The notes beneath the pieces were generated by a model, which saw only the letters and a program-made list of their open reading frames with translations, was not told the DNA's origin and searched no databases. Of a stretch of 64,000 nt of DNA, positions 1 through 8,298 are shown piece after piece (position 1 is the stretch's first letter; each line of letters begins with the position of its first letter). Source of the stretch: Clostridiales bacterium (GTDB taxonomy: Bacteria; Bacillota; Clostridia; Oscillospirales; Oscillospiraceae); contig JALFJQ010000028.1 in NCBI GenBank assembly GCA_022775085.1, positions 62,001 through 126,000 on the forward strand. The letters are read 5' to 3'. The position numbers and the translations under genes were made by a program.

Positions 1-1
1 A

Positions 2-283
2 GAATCTACGATCTTACCGGAAGCAGAGAACGCTGCTCCCGAATACCGTTTCTCCCTGCAATCCGAAAAACAACGGTGTGGAAATTATTGGTTCGGTGAG
101 GACGGTCGAATCCATGTGAAGAATCTCTCCGCCTACTGGATTCCCCAGCTTACCATCACGGAAGAAATCTCCGGGACAGTTTACACCGTCACCGGCAGCT
201 TTGAGGGAACGGACAGTCTGCTCCGCAAGCTGGAACGCATCACCGCCAAAAAGTTTACAGAAAAAGTGGAGGATTCCCAATGA
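2..283 (+). CDS. C-terminal part of a mobile-element accessory protein
   Basis: An open frame runs in from the window edge and stops at 281-283; its start lies outside the window. The visible 93 residues end in a beta-rich stretch (ISGTVYTVTG) followed by a short helix with Leu-Arg-Lys repeats. From memory this resembles the small accessory proteins encoded just before large serine recombinases in clostridial transposons, such as the TnpW type, but I cannot confirm a family. The stop overlaps the ATG at 280 (ATGA), so it is translationally coupled to the frame leading into the recombinase. Confidence 0.5.
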   Translation, partial: ESTILPEAENAAPEYRFSLQSEKQRCGNYWFGEDGRIHVKNLSAYWIPQLTITEEISGTVYTVTGSFEGTDSLLRKLERITAKKFTEKVEDSQ

Positions 284-360
284 CAAACACCACGAATTTT
301 GATACAATAGAGCCAACCAATCCTGTACTGACAGTTGCTCCATCTAAGGAGGAAACAGAA

Positions 361-1998
361 ATGTTAGGAGCAACCGAAAAAATCACCGCCCTCTATTGCA
401 GACTGTCTCAGGAGGACGAGCGGATGGGCGAATCCCTGTCCATCGAAAATCAGAAATCCATCCTTTTGCAGTATGCAAAAGAGCATCATTTCCCGAATCC
501 GGTATTCTTCGTGGATGACGGTTTCAGCGGCACGAATTATGACCGTCCCGGCTTTCAGAGTATGCTGGAACAGGTGGAATCCGGCAAGGTGGGGATTATC
601 CTTTGCAAAGACCTTTCCAGACTGGGCAGAAACTCCGCACTGACTGGGCTGTACACCAACTTCACCTTCCCACAGAACGGCGTTCGCTTCATTGCCATCA
701 ATGATGATTTCGATTCCGCCGATCCCAACAGTGTCAACAATGACTTCGCCGGAATCAAAAACTGGTTCAACGAATTTTACGCCCGTGACACCAGCCGGAA
801 AATCCGGGCAGTCAACAAGGCAAAAGGCGAACGGGGTGTTCCGCTGACCACCAATGTTCCCTACGGCTATGTGAAAGACCCAGAGAATCCCAAGCACTGG
901 ATCATTGACCCGGAAGCCGCCAAGGTTGTAAAACACATCTTTGACCTGTGCATGGAAGGACGTGGCCCATCGCAGATTGCCAACCAGCTGAAAGCGGAAA
1001 AGGTGCTGACTCCTACCGCATATCACAAGAGCCACGGAAGGAATACCCCCAATGCTATTCCAGAAAATCCATGCGGATGGCACAGCAGTACGGTAGTGCA
1101 TATTCTGGAACTGCGGGAATACACCGGCTGTACGGTCAACTTCAAGACTTATACCAATTCCATCTGGGATAAAAAGCAGAGGCACAATTCCGATGTGGAC
1201 AAGGCAATTTTTTATGATACCCACGAAGCCATTGTTTCAGAAGAGGTATTCGAGAAGGTTCAGCAGATTCGGGAACAGCGGCACCGCAAAACCAAATCCG
1301 GCAGAACCAGTATGTTCTCCGGCCTGGTATTCTGTTCTGACTGTGGGGAAAAGCTCTACTATGGCGCAACCAACAATTATAAGCCGGAAGGTGCTTTCTT
1401 CGAGTGTTCTCTGCACTGGAAGCACAAAGAAAAGTGCGGTGCCCACTTCATCCGGGAAAAGGTTTTGAACCATCTGGTTCTGCGGCACATTCAGTTGGTC
1501 ACCGGCTATATTTTGCGGCATCAGCAGCACTTTATCTCCGTCATGGAGCAGCACCTGCGGGTGGAATCCTCTGAGAAAATGGAAATCGCCCGGAAGCAGT
1601 TGGAGCGGAATGAGAAGCGGATTGCCGAACTGAAACGGCTGTTCATTAAGATTTACGAAGACAACGCCAAGGGCAAGCTGAGTGACGAACGCTTCGACAT
1701 GATGAGCCAGACCTACGAAGCCGAACAGAAGCAGCTGGAAGCGGAGGTCGTCACGCTCCTTCAGGAAATGGAAGTACAGGAACGACAGAACGAAAACATT
1801 GAGAAGTTCATCCAGAAAGCGCACAAGTATGTAGGCATTGAGGAGCTTGACCCCTATGCCCTGAGAGAACTGGTGAAGGCAATCTATGTGGATGCCCCGG
1901 TGAAGGTCAACGGCAAGCGCACCCAGCACATCCACATCCAGTATGACGGCATCGGGTTTATCCCTTTGGACGAACTTCTGAAAGAAGAAACGGCGTGA
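361..1998 (+). CDS. large serine recombinase of a mobile element
   Basis: Site-specific DNA recombinase, 545 residues, that would excise and integrate the element whose end lies here. The N-terminal resolvase domain has the catalytic serine in YCRLSQED (Ser16). A recombinase domain follows (about 185-290), then a zinc ribbon with CSDC at 325-328 and later cysteines in FECS and KCGAHF, a coiled coil rich in Lys/Glu (about 400-490), and a C-terminal DUF4368-type domain. I chose the ATG at 361 because AAGGAGG lies at 346-352 with ideal spacing; the same frame is open from the ATG at 280, but those 27 extra residues look like a remnant of another small gene. Family assignment is strong; the element and its target are unknown. 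Confidence 0.93.
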   Translation: MLGATEKITALYCRLSQEDERMGESLSIENQKSILLQYAKEHHFPNPVFFVDDGFSGTNYDRPGFQSMLEQVESGKVGIILCKDLSRLGRNSALTGLYTNFTFPQNGVRFIAINDDFDSADPNSVNNDFAGIKNWFNEFYARDTSRKIRAVNKAKGERGVPLTTNVPYGYVKDPENPKHWIIDPEAAKVVKHIFDLCMEGRGPSQIANQLKAEKVLTPTAYHKSHGRNTPNAIPENPCGWHSSTVVHILELREYTGCTVNFKTYTNSIWDKKQRHNSDVDKAIFYDTHEAIVSEEVFEKVQQIREQRHRKTKSGRTSMFSGLVFCSDCGEKLYYGATNNYKPEGAFFECSLHWKHKEKCGAHFIREKVLNHLVLRHIQLVTGYILRHQQHFISVMEQHLRVESSEKMEIARKQLERNEKRIAELKRLFIKIYEDNAKGKLSDERFDMMSQTYEAEQKQLEAEVVTLLQEMEVQERQNENIEKFIQKAHKYVGIEELDPYALRELVKAIYVDAPVKVNGKRTQHIHIQYDGIGFIPLDELLKEETA

Positions 1999-2012
1999 CA
2001 AAAGCCACGCCG
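1991..2012 (+). terminator. stem-loop at the end of the recombinase gene
   Basis: CGGCGTG at 1991-1997 pairs with CACGCCG at 2006-2012, and the recombinase stop codon lies in the left arm. No T-run follows, so this is a weak terminator or an mRNA-stabilising hairpin. A second inverted repeat, GAAAACC/GGTTTTC, lies at 2019-2035. Confidence 0.4.
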
Positions 2013-2056
2013 TCCCTTGAAAACCAATGGTTTTCAGATTTTGGAATTTAACTGTC

Positions 2057-2083
2057 TTACGAACACCCCGCTAAAGGGGAGCT
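2057..2083 (-). pseudogene. 3' fragment resembling the 47-residue small gene at 60,746
   Basis: The bases at 2048-2067 match 60737-60756 at 18 of 20 positions. On the minus strand both copies end an open frame with Cys-Ser-stop, preceded by similar residues (SSPLAGCS here, TAPKVRCS there). Upstream of 2083 the similarity ends and the frame soon hits a stop, so only the tail remains. It lies between the recombinase and the first chromosomal gene, so it may mark what the element inserted into or carried in. Confidence 0.35.
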
Positions 2084-2140
2084 TTTTTCTTGTCTACTTT
2101 ACTCCTCGCTGGAAGCTATTTTTTTGACCAGCATGAAATC

Positions 2141-2174
2141 GCGTCCATGAATGGCAGTCAGCCTTCATGGACGC
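2141..2174 (-). terminator. stem-loop downstream of the ApbE gene
   Basis: A perfect 11-base inverted repeat, GCGTCCATGAA and TTCATGGACGC, with a 12-base loop lies a few bases after the ApbE stop. No clean T-run follows on the minus strand, so termination is plausible but not certain. Confidence 0.45.
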
Positions 2175-2179
2175 ATTGT

Positions 2180-3205
2180 TTATTGGCAGATCCAGTCTTC
2201 AAAGCCGTCGGTGTAGAAACGGTTCCCCTCCGTGTCCAGCCACATGGCTTCCGCTCCGCATTTCTTAGCCAGTGCCTCCCCTTCCGGCTGCGGCAGGATG
2301 AACAGAGCCGTGGACAGGGCGTCGGCAAGGCCGGAATCGCCGCAGATCACGGTGACGCTGCGGAAGCGTTCCGCCGGATACAGGGTCTGGGGATCGATGA
2401 TGTGGTGGAAGCGCTTTCCGTCCACCTCATAATAGCGCTGGTAGTCGCCGCTGGTGACAATGGCGCTGTCTGTATCATACAGGGTGTGAAGATACCCCTC
2501 TCCCCCGTCGGGATCGGTAATCCCCACCACCCAGGGGGTGCCGCTGCCGTCCTTCGGCCCGGTGGCGCAGACGTTGCCGCCCACACTGATGAGGAAGCCC
2601 TCCGGAGCCTTCTCCGCCGCCCTCTGGGCGGACCAGCCCTTGGCCACCGCCCCCACGTCCAGCCGAAGCCGGGGGTCGGACAGATATACGGTACCCGCTT
2701 CCTCGTCAATCTCCACGGACGCCCAGTCTGTGTGGGCAGCCGCTTCCCGCAAAGCCGCTTCCTCCGGCAGGCGGGCGTGGTCCGGATCCTCCAGGCCTGC
2801 GGTCCTGGCCTCGTGCCACAGGAAAAGAACGCCGCCCATAGCCACGTTCACCGCGTGGCCTGTCAGTTCATAGTAATCCCGACAATCCTTCAGAAGCCGG
2901 ATGATCTCCCCATCCACCGCCACCGGGGCAGCGCCTGCGCTGTCGTTGACCGTTTTCAGGTTGTTCATTCCTTCGTAGTCGTTATAAATATCGAACAGCC
3001 GGTGGTATTCCAGCAGCTGGCTGTGAATCTGTTCCGCCTGTTCCCGGAAGACATCCTCACTGTCCGATACCGCGCTGATGCTGGTCACGGTGTCGAATAC
3101 ATCCAGATAAGCGGCCTGGTACTGCTGCCTTTTCTTCCCCGGCAGTACGCAGCCGGCAAGCGTCAGGCTCAGAACCAGCAGAATTGTCATCAGTTTGCGG
3201 CCCAT
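2180..3205 (-). CDS. apbE: ApbE-family FAD:protein FMN transferase lipoprotein
   Basis: Family members attach FMN covalently to threonine residues of exported flavoproteins such as Rnf, Nqr or extracellular electron-transfer subunits. The 341-residue protein has a lipoprotein signal (hydrophobic run ending LAGC, Cys19), so it would sit on the outer face of the membrane. Family landmarks are DVFDTVTSI near the start, LDVGAVAKGW, the ISVGGNV segment, and HHIIDPQT near the end. The start ATG at 3205 is preceded by AGGAG; a longer frame upstream lacks a ribosome site and would bury the signal peptide. It is transcribed away from the polysaccharide operon. No flavoprotein partner is visible in the window. 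Confidence 0.9.
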   Translation of the reverse strand: MGRKLMTILLVLSLTLAGCVLPGKKRQQYQAAYLDVFDTVTSISAVSDSEDVFREQAEQIHSQLLEYHRLFDIYNDYEGMNNLKTVNDSAGAAPVAVDGEIIRLLKDCRDYYELTGHAVNVAMGGVLFLWHEARTAGLEDPDHARLPEEAALREAAAHTDWASVEIDEEAGTVYLSDPRLRLDVGAVAKGWSAQRAAEKAPEGFLISVGGNVCATGPKDGSGTPWVVGITDPDGGEGYLHTLYDTDSAIVTSGDYQRYYEVDGKRFHHIIDPQTLYPAERFRSVTVICGDSGLADALSTALFILPQPEGEALAKKCGAEAMWLDTEGNRFYTDGFEDWICQ

Positions 3206-3371
3206 AGCGGTCTCCTGTCCCTGTTTTTGCGGTGCGTATAGCCGCCCCGCATGTTCTCCATCATATACGCCGCCGGTGCCGCTGTCAACCCCGAAAGCCA
3301 GGGAAGCTCTGAACAAATTGGCAAAAAGGTTCACCGTCCAGCCGCAGCCGATTTATTCAGAGGTTCCCTGA

Positions 3372-3400
3372 TTGACGTGCCGGGGAAAATACTGTATAAT
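3372..3400 (+). promoter_or_regulatory. promoter of the first polysaccharide operon
   Basis: TTGACG at 3372-3377, 17-base spacer, TATAAT at 3395-3400. The spacer end plus -10 (GGGGAAAATRCTGTATAAT, 3382-3400) is repeated almost identically at 18674-18692 before the second polysaccharide operon. The ATG at 3444 follows 43 bases later. Confidence 0.85.
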
Positions 3401-3443
3401 GGACACGATTATAGACACAGGACAGGAAGGAAGTGGACAGCAT

Positions 3444-4583
3444 ATGCCAGACAAACTGCGCATCGCCATGCTGGGACACAAGCGCATCCCCTCCAACGAG
3501 GGCGGTGTGGAGGTGGTGGTGGAAGCGCTGTCCGCCGGTCTTGTGGCGCGGGGGCACGGCGTGACCTGCTACAACCGGGCGGGCCACCACGTCAGCGGTG
3601 CGGAGCATGAGCTGCCTGCGGGCAGCGTCTACCGGGGCATCCGGCTGGTCACGGTGCCCACGCTGGAGCGCAAGGGCTACGCCGCCGTGATTTCCTCCTT
3701 TTTTGCCGCCCTGCGCAGCGCCTTCGGAACGTATGACGTGGTGCATATCCACGCGGAAGGCCCCGCCTTTTTCTGCTGGCTGCCAAAATTGTTCGGCAAG
3801 CGGGTTGTTGTCACCGTTCACGGTCTGGATTGGCAGCGGGAAAAGTGGAACGGGGGCTTTGCATCCAAATTCATCCATCTGGGGGAGCACGTGGCGGTGC
3901 GGTTTGCCGACGAGATCATCGTCCTGTCGGAAAACGTCCGGCAGTATTTCCTTGACACCTATGGAAGAGCCACCCGCTTTATCCCCAACGGCGTGTCCGC
4001 GCCCACTCTGGAAAGCCCCCGGCGTATCTGCGAAAAATGGGAGCTGCAGAAGGACGGCTACATCCTGTACTTAGGCAGAATTGTGCCGGAAAAGGGTGAA
4101 ACCTATCTGATCGAGGCATTTAAGCAGGTGAAAACCAGCAAAAAGCTGGTGATTGCCGGGGGCAGCTCCGATACGGACAGCTACCTGCGGGAGCTGAAAG
4201 CACTGGCAGCGGGGGATGACCGTATTCTGTTCACCGGCTTTGTGCAGGGGAAGCTGAAGGACGAGCTGTACAGCAATGCCTATGTGTACACCCTGCCGTC
4301 AGACTTGGAGGGTATGCCTCTGAGTCTGCTGGAAGCCATGAGCTACGGAAACTGCTGCCTGGTCTCGGACATTCCCGAATGCACCGAGGTTGTGGAGGAC
4401 AAGGCCGTACACTTCCACAGGAGCGACATCGAAGACCTGCGGGAGAAGCTGCAAATGCTCTGCGACCAGCCGGAAACGGTGGACGAATATAAGAAAAACG
4501 CCGCCGGATTTATCCTGAACAAATACGGCTGGGACGACGTGGTGGACAAGACGCTGGCGCTGTACCGGGGGAAACAGATATGA
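3444..4583 (+). CDS. glycosyltransferase, GT4 type with DUF1972-like N-terminus
   Basis: Retaining glycosyltransferase of the GT-B fold, 379 residues, likely cytoplasmic and membrane-associated, adding a sugar to a lipid-linked glycan. The N-terminus (MLGHKRIPSNEGGVEVVVE) is typical of the DUF1972 subgroup, some of whose members are rhamnosyltransferases. The C-terminal domain has YLGRIVPEKG and a donor-site stretch ending DLEGMPLSLLEAMSYG with the usual acidic pair. The start at 3444 was preferred over an upstream ATG at 3372 that lies inside the promoter. First gene of the operon; its stop overlaps the next gene by four bases. Sugar specificity cannot be read; rhamnose is a guess given RmlC downstream. 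Confidence 0.88.
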   Translation: MPDKLRIAMLGHKRIPSNEGGVEVVVEALSAGLVARGHGVTCYNRAGHHVSGAEHELPAGSVYRGIRLVTVPTLERKGYAAVISSFFAALRSAFGTYDVVHIHAEGPAFFCWLPKLFGKRVVVTVHGLDWQREKWNGGFASKFIHLGEHVAVRFADEIIVLSENVRQYFLDTYGRATRFIPNGVSAPTLESPRRICEKWELQKDGYILYLGRIVPEKGETYLIEAFKQVKTSKKLVIAGGSSDTDSYLRELKALAAGDDRILFTGFVQGKLKDELYSNAYVYTLPSDLEGMPLSLLEAMSYGNCCLVSDIPECTEVVEDKAVHFHRSDIEDLREKLQMLCDQPETVDEYKKNAAGFILNKYGWDDVVDKTLALYRGKQI

Positions 4584-5782
4584 AAGTTCTGATGATTAAC
4601 AAGTTTCTCCACCCCAACGGCGGGTCGGAGACCTATATTTTCAGGCTGGGCGATTACCTGAAATCCCAGGGCCACGAGGTTCAGTATTTTGGCATGGAGC
4701 ACACGGGCCGCTGCGTGGGAAACCGGGTGAACGCCTACACCTCCGACATGGACTTTCACGGCGGCTCCAAGCTCAGCAAGCTGACTTACCCCATCAAGAC
4801 CATCTATTCTTCCGAGGCCCGGAAAAAGCTGCGGCTGGTGCTGGAGGATTTTCGGCCCGACGTGTGCCACCTCAACAACTTCAACTACCAGCTGACCCCT
4901 TCCATCCTGCTGGAAATCGCCAAGTGGAAAAGAGAAGGCCACCCCTGCCGGGTGGTCTATACTGCCCATGATCTTCAGCTGGTGTGCCCCAACCATATGT
5001 GCAGCAATCCAAATACCGGGGAAAACTGCGAAAAGTGCCTCGGCGGGCATTTTCTGAACTGCATGAAGGGAAGGTGCATTCACGGTTCTCTGGCAAAAAG
5101 CGCCGTCGGTACATTGGAGGCAGTGCTGTGGAACGGCTGCGGCGTCTATAAAAATATCGACGTCATCATCTGCTGTTCGGAATTTTTGAAGACAAAAATG
5201 GGCACAAATCCCCTGTTTGCGGGGAAAACCGTAGCGATGCACAACTTCGTGGACAGAATTTCCTATGAGAAAGCGGAGAAAAAGGACTATGTTCTGTATT
5301 TTGGCCGGTTCAGCCGGGAAAAGGGCATTGATACGCTGATCCAGGTGTGTAAAGCCCTGCCGGAGATCCCCTTTATTTTCGCGGGCACCGGCCCGCTGGA
5401 AGAGGAGATTGCCGGGGTGCCCAACATTCAGAATGTGGGCTTCCAGCGGGGACAAGCGCTGGAAACCCTCATCCGGGAGGCACGGTTCTCTGTTTATCCT
5501 TCCGAGTGGTATGAAAACTGCCCCTTCTCCGTGATGGAAAGTCAGATGTACGGCACCCCGGTGCTGGGGGCAAATATCGGCGGCATCCCGGAGCTGATCG
5601 AGCCGGGCAAAACCGGCGAGCTGTTTGAAAGCGGAAATGCCGCCCAATTGAAAGAAAAAATTCAGGCCCTGTGGGAAAACCGGGAGCTGACCGACCGCTA
5701 CAGTGAAAACTGCGCGGATGTCCGGTTTGACGACGTGGCGCGCTATACGGAAAAGCTGATGAAACTGTATAAAGGAGAATAA
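4580..5782 (+). CDS. glycosyltransferase family 4
   Basis: A 400-residue GT-B enzyme. The N-terminal acceptor domain begins KVLMINKFLHPNGGSETY, with a Gly-rich loop. Residues about 130-165 carry a Cys cluster (LVCPNHMC, ENCEKC, LNCMKGRC) common in this clostridial subgroup, perhaps a structural zinc site. The C-terminal domain has YFGRFSREKGIDTLI and the donor motif EWYENCPFSVMESQMYGTPV. ATGA overlap with the preceding gene and only 7 bases to the radical SAM gene indicate one transcript. A paralogue with the same Cys-rich middle lies at 20251. Donor and acceptor unknown. Confidence 0.88.
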   Translation: MKVLMINKFLHPNGGSETYIFRLGDYLKSQGHEVQYFGMEHTGRCVGNRVNAYTSDMDFHGGSKLSKLTYPIKTIYSSEARKKLRLVLEDFRPDVCHLNNFNYQLTPSILLEIAKWKREGHPCRVVYTAHDLQLVCPNHMCSNPNTGENCEKCLGGHFLNCMKGRCIHGSLAKSAVGTLEAVLWNGCGVYKNIDVIICCSEFLKTKMGTNPLFAGKTVAMHNFVDRISYEKAEKKDYVLYFGRFSREKGIDTLIQVCKALPEIPFIFAGTGPLEEEIAGVPNIQNVGFQRGQALETLIREARFSVYPSEWYENCPFSVMESQMYGTPVLGANIGGIPELIEPGKTGELFESGNAAQLKEKIQALWENRELTDRYSENCADVRFDDVARYTEKLMKLYKGE

Positions 5783-5789
5783 GGAAACC

Positions 5790-7028
5790 ATGGCGAAGAA
5801 AACCGCAGAAAAGAAACTCAACGGCACGGTCATCGTGACCTACCGCTGCAACGCCCGGTGCTCCATGTGTAACCGCTATAAGGCCCCCTCCAAGCCGGAG
5901 GAGGAAATTTCCATCGAAACCATCCGCAAGCTTCCCAAAATGTACTTTACCAACATCACCGGCGGAGAACCTTTCATCCGCACGGATTTGAAGGACATCG
6001 TTCGGGAGCTGTACAAGAAGTCCGACCGCATCGTCATCTCCACCAACGGCTTCTTCACCGACCGCATTGTGGATCTGTGCAAAGAGTTCCCCCAGATCGG
6101 TATCCGCATTTCCATAGAGGGTCTGGAAGCAACCAACAACGAGATCCGGGGCCTGCCCAACGGCTACCAGCGGGGCTACCAGACGTTAAAGACGCTGCGG
6201 GACATGGGCATGAAGGACGTGGGTTTTGGCATGACCGTGCAGGACAGGAACGCCCCCGATCTGGTGCCGCTGTACAAGATCTCTGACGAGATGGGCATGG
6301 AGTTCGCAACCGCGTCCCTGCACAACTCTTTCTACTTCGTGGAAGCGAAAAATATCATACACGACCGGCCCATGGTGGCACAGAATTTTGAAGATTTGGT
6401 CAATGAGCTGCTGAAAAGCAGCAGCCCGAAAAAGTGGTTCCGGGCCTACTTTAACCACGGCCTCATCAACTATATCTATGGACAGAAACGGCTGCTGCCC
6501 TGCGACATGAGCTTTGACACCTTCTTCATCGACCCCTACGGCGATGTGATGCCCTGCAACGGCACCAAGGATAAAGAAGTCATGGGCAACCTGAACCGGC
6601 AGAGCTGGGACGCGCTGTGGAACAGCCCGGAAGCGGAGGCCGTGCGGAAGAAGGTTCGCTGCTGCGACCGGGACTGCTGGATGATTGGCTCCGTCAGCCC
6701 CGCCATGCACAAGTATATCTGGGTGCCCGCAGCCTGGGTCGTCTGGCATAAACTCAAGGCCCTGTTCCTGAAAAAGCCTTACTCCATGTACGAAAATAAA
6801 ATCTGCCGGGACTATCGGGACGGCAAGGTCAGCAAGGAAGAATTGGACGCCTGCTCCACCTGCGATATGCACTGTGAGGTCAACAACGGCCTGAGCGAAG
6901 AAAGCATGGAACAGCTGAAGGACAAGACCGGCGAGGAAATCGTGGACGCAGACATCGCGTCCCAGCTGGGAACGCGAAATGACAGTCTGACGGCAACAAA
7001 ACTACCGGAGGGAGAGAAACCGGAATGA
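5790..7028 (+). CDS. radical SAM/SPASM-type protein in the polysaccharide operon
   Basis: Radical SAM enzyme of 412 residues. The cluster motif YRCNARCSMC gives Cys20, Cys24 and Cys27 (CX3CX2C), followed by NITGGEPFIR. After the barrel there is a SPASM-like segment with CDMSFDTFFIDPYGDVMPCNG and further Cys-rich stretches (RCCDRDCW, ACSTCDMHC) that could bind extra Fe-S clusters. Family members use 5'-deoxyadenosyl radicals on peptides or small molecules; in envelope loci they may modify a sugar, lipid or polyol, but the substrate is unknown. It sits between two glycosyltransferases and a CDP-glycerol-forming enzyme, and its stop overlaps the next start (ATGA). Confidence 0.88.
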   Translation: MAKKTAEKKLNGTVIVTYRCNARCSMCNRYKAPSKPEEEISIETIRKLPKMYFTNITGGEPFIRTDLKDIVRELYKKSDRIVISTNGFFTDRIVDLCKEFPQIGIRISIEGLEATNNEIRGLPNGYQRGYQTLKTLRDMGMKDVGFGMTVQDRNAPDLVPLYKISDEMGMEFATASLHNSFYFVEAKNIIHDRPMVAQNFEDLVNELLKSSSPKKWFRAYFNHGLINYIYGQKRLLPCDMSFDTFFIDPYGDVMPCNGTKDKEVMGNLNRQSWDALWNSPEAEAVRKKVRCCDRDCWMIGSVSPAMHKYIWVPAAWVVWHKLKALFLKKPYSMYENKICRDYRDGKVSKEELDACSTCDMHCEVNNGLSEESMEQLKDKTGEEIVDADIASQLGTRNDSLTATKLPEGEKPE

Positions 7029-7420
7029 AACGTGTGATTACCTATGGCACATTTGATCTTCTGCATTATGGGCATATCAATCTGCTGAAGCGGGCAAAGG
7101 AACTGGGAGATTACCTGATTGTGGCGATTTCCACAGATGAATTTAACTGGAACGAAAAGCGGAAAAAGTGCTATTTTACCTATGAGCAGCGCAAAACGCT
7201 GGTGGAAGCCGTTCGGTATGTAGATCTTGTGATCCCGGAGACCTGCTGGGAGCAGAAGAAGACGGATGTCCACAAATACTGTGTGGATACCTTTGTGATC
7301 GGAGACGACTGGAAAGGGAAATTCGACTTTCTGAAGGATGAAGGGGTCGAGGTCGTGTATTTGCCAAGAACCCCCGAAACCGGAACGACACGGCGCGAAC
7401 GTGATCTCAACAAATCATAG
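7025..7420 (+). CDS. tagD: glycerol-3-phosphate cytidylyltransferase (TagD type)
   Basis: Forms CDP-glycerol from CTP and sn-glycerol 3-phosphate, the donor for phosphoglycerol in teichoic acids and capsules. At 131 residues it has the usual length. The nucleotide-binding signature GTFDLLHYGH holds the HxGH motif (His14-His17). The second signature, normally ISTTKIK, is changed to GTTRRER (residues about 121-127), keeping Thr-Thr-Arg; a related donor such as another polyol phosphate is therefore possible. It overlaps the radical SAM gene by four bases and is followed by a LicD-type transferase, consistent with making and then transferring phosphoglycerol. Confidence 0.87.
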   Translation: MKRVITYGTFDLLHYGHINLLKRAKELGDYLIVAISTDEFNWNEKRKKCYFTYEQRKTLVEAVRYVDLVIPETCWEQKKTDVHKYCVDTFVIGDDWKGKFDFLKDEGVEVVYLPRTPETGTTRRERDLNKS

Positions 7421-7439
7421 GAGACGGGAGGATAGCAAT

Positions 7440-8282
7440 ATGGACAAAAACGAGCAGCTGGAAAAGATTCACGGGCTGGAGCTGGAAATCGCGAAGGAAA
7501 TCAAGCGAATTTGCCAGATACACAATATTCCGTACTTCCTGACAGCAGGTACACTTCTGGGGGCCGTCCGTCACGGCGGGTTTATCCCATGGGACGATGA
7601 TATGGATATTGGTATGCTTCGGGAGGACTATGAGCGCTTTCTGGAAGCCTGCAAGACCGAGCTGGGAGAACGGTTCTTTCTTCAGACCTGGGACACTGTT
7701 CCCGATTATCCCATGCCTTTCGGGAAGATTTGCCTGAATGGCACCCATTTCCGTGAGGAATTTTCAGGGGACGCGAAGATTCACGACGGAATTTTTGTGG
7801 ATGTTTTCCCCTATGACAACGTCCCCGATGATGAGAAGGAGCGGAAAAAGCAAGCCAGACGGTGTCGCATATGCAAGCGCTTGCTTTGGATCAAGAAGGG
7901 CATGGGCAAACGTCTTCGGAAGGGGCCCCTGCGGGAAAAAATCAATTACTGGGGTCCCTGGCTGCTGGCGCAGATACTCCCTTACGAGGCAGTGAAAAAC
8001 TATTTCAAGCGAATCCTTGTGAAGTATAACGGTCAGGAAACCCAAAAGGTTGTCACCTGCGGCTCCTACCCCTATCAAAAGGAGTCCCTGGAACGCGACT
8101 GGGTCACCCACCTGGAGCAGATTCCTTTTGAAACAGAGATGTTTTGGGGGTATCGGGATCGTGAGGCATACTTGGTCTATTTTTATGGGGATTATCGCAA
8201 GCTTCCGCCGGAAGAGGACAGGGACAGACATCACCGGATCAATGTGGATTTTGGACCATATATTGAGGGCTGTGGGATTTGA
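7440..8282 (+). CDS. LicD-family phosphotransferase
   Basis: LicD proteins have a nucleotidyltransferase fold and move phosphocholine, ribitol phosphate or glycerol phosphate from a CDP donor to a glycan. This 280-residue protein has the diagnostic block TLLGAVRHGGFIPWDDDMDIGM, whose Asp residues bind metal, and the later DGIFVDVFPYD stretch. The ATG at 7440 was chosen for the GGGAGG at 7426-7431; the frame is open further upstream but overlaps the previous gene. With the CTP-dependent enzyme directly upstream the likeliest donor is CDP-glycerol. Acceptor unknown. Confidence 0.87.
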   Translation: MDKNEQLEKIHGLELEIAKEIKRICQIHNIPYFLTAGTLLGAVRHGGFIPWDDDMDIGMLREDYERFLEACKTELGERFFLQTWDTVPDYPMPFGKICLNGTHFREEFSGDAKIHDGIFVDVFPYDNVPDDEKERKKQARRCRICKRLLWIKKGMGKRLRKGPLREKINYWGPWLLAQILPYEAVKNYFKRILVKYNGQETQKVVTCGSYPYQKESLERDWVTHLEQIPFETEMFWGYRDREAYLVYFYGDYRKLPPEEDRDRHHRINVDFGPYIEGCGI

Positions 8283-8298
8283 GAGAAGTGAATAGCAA

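Noticed and set aside
364-1224. Open frame of 286 codons opposite the recombinase
   Set aside because: Shadow frame without a ribosome site or recognisable domains.
2090-3241. Open frame of 383 codons opposite the ApbE gene
   Set aside because: Antisense frame caused by high GC at third positions; the lipoprotein on the minus strand has a signal peptide, ribosome site and family motifs.
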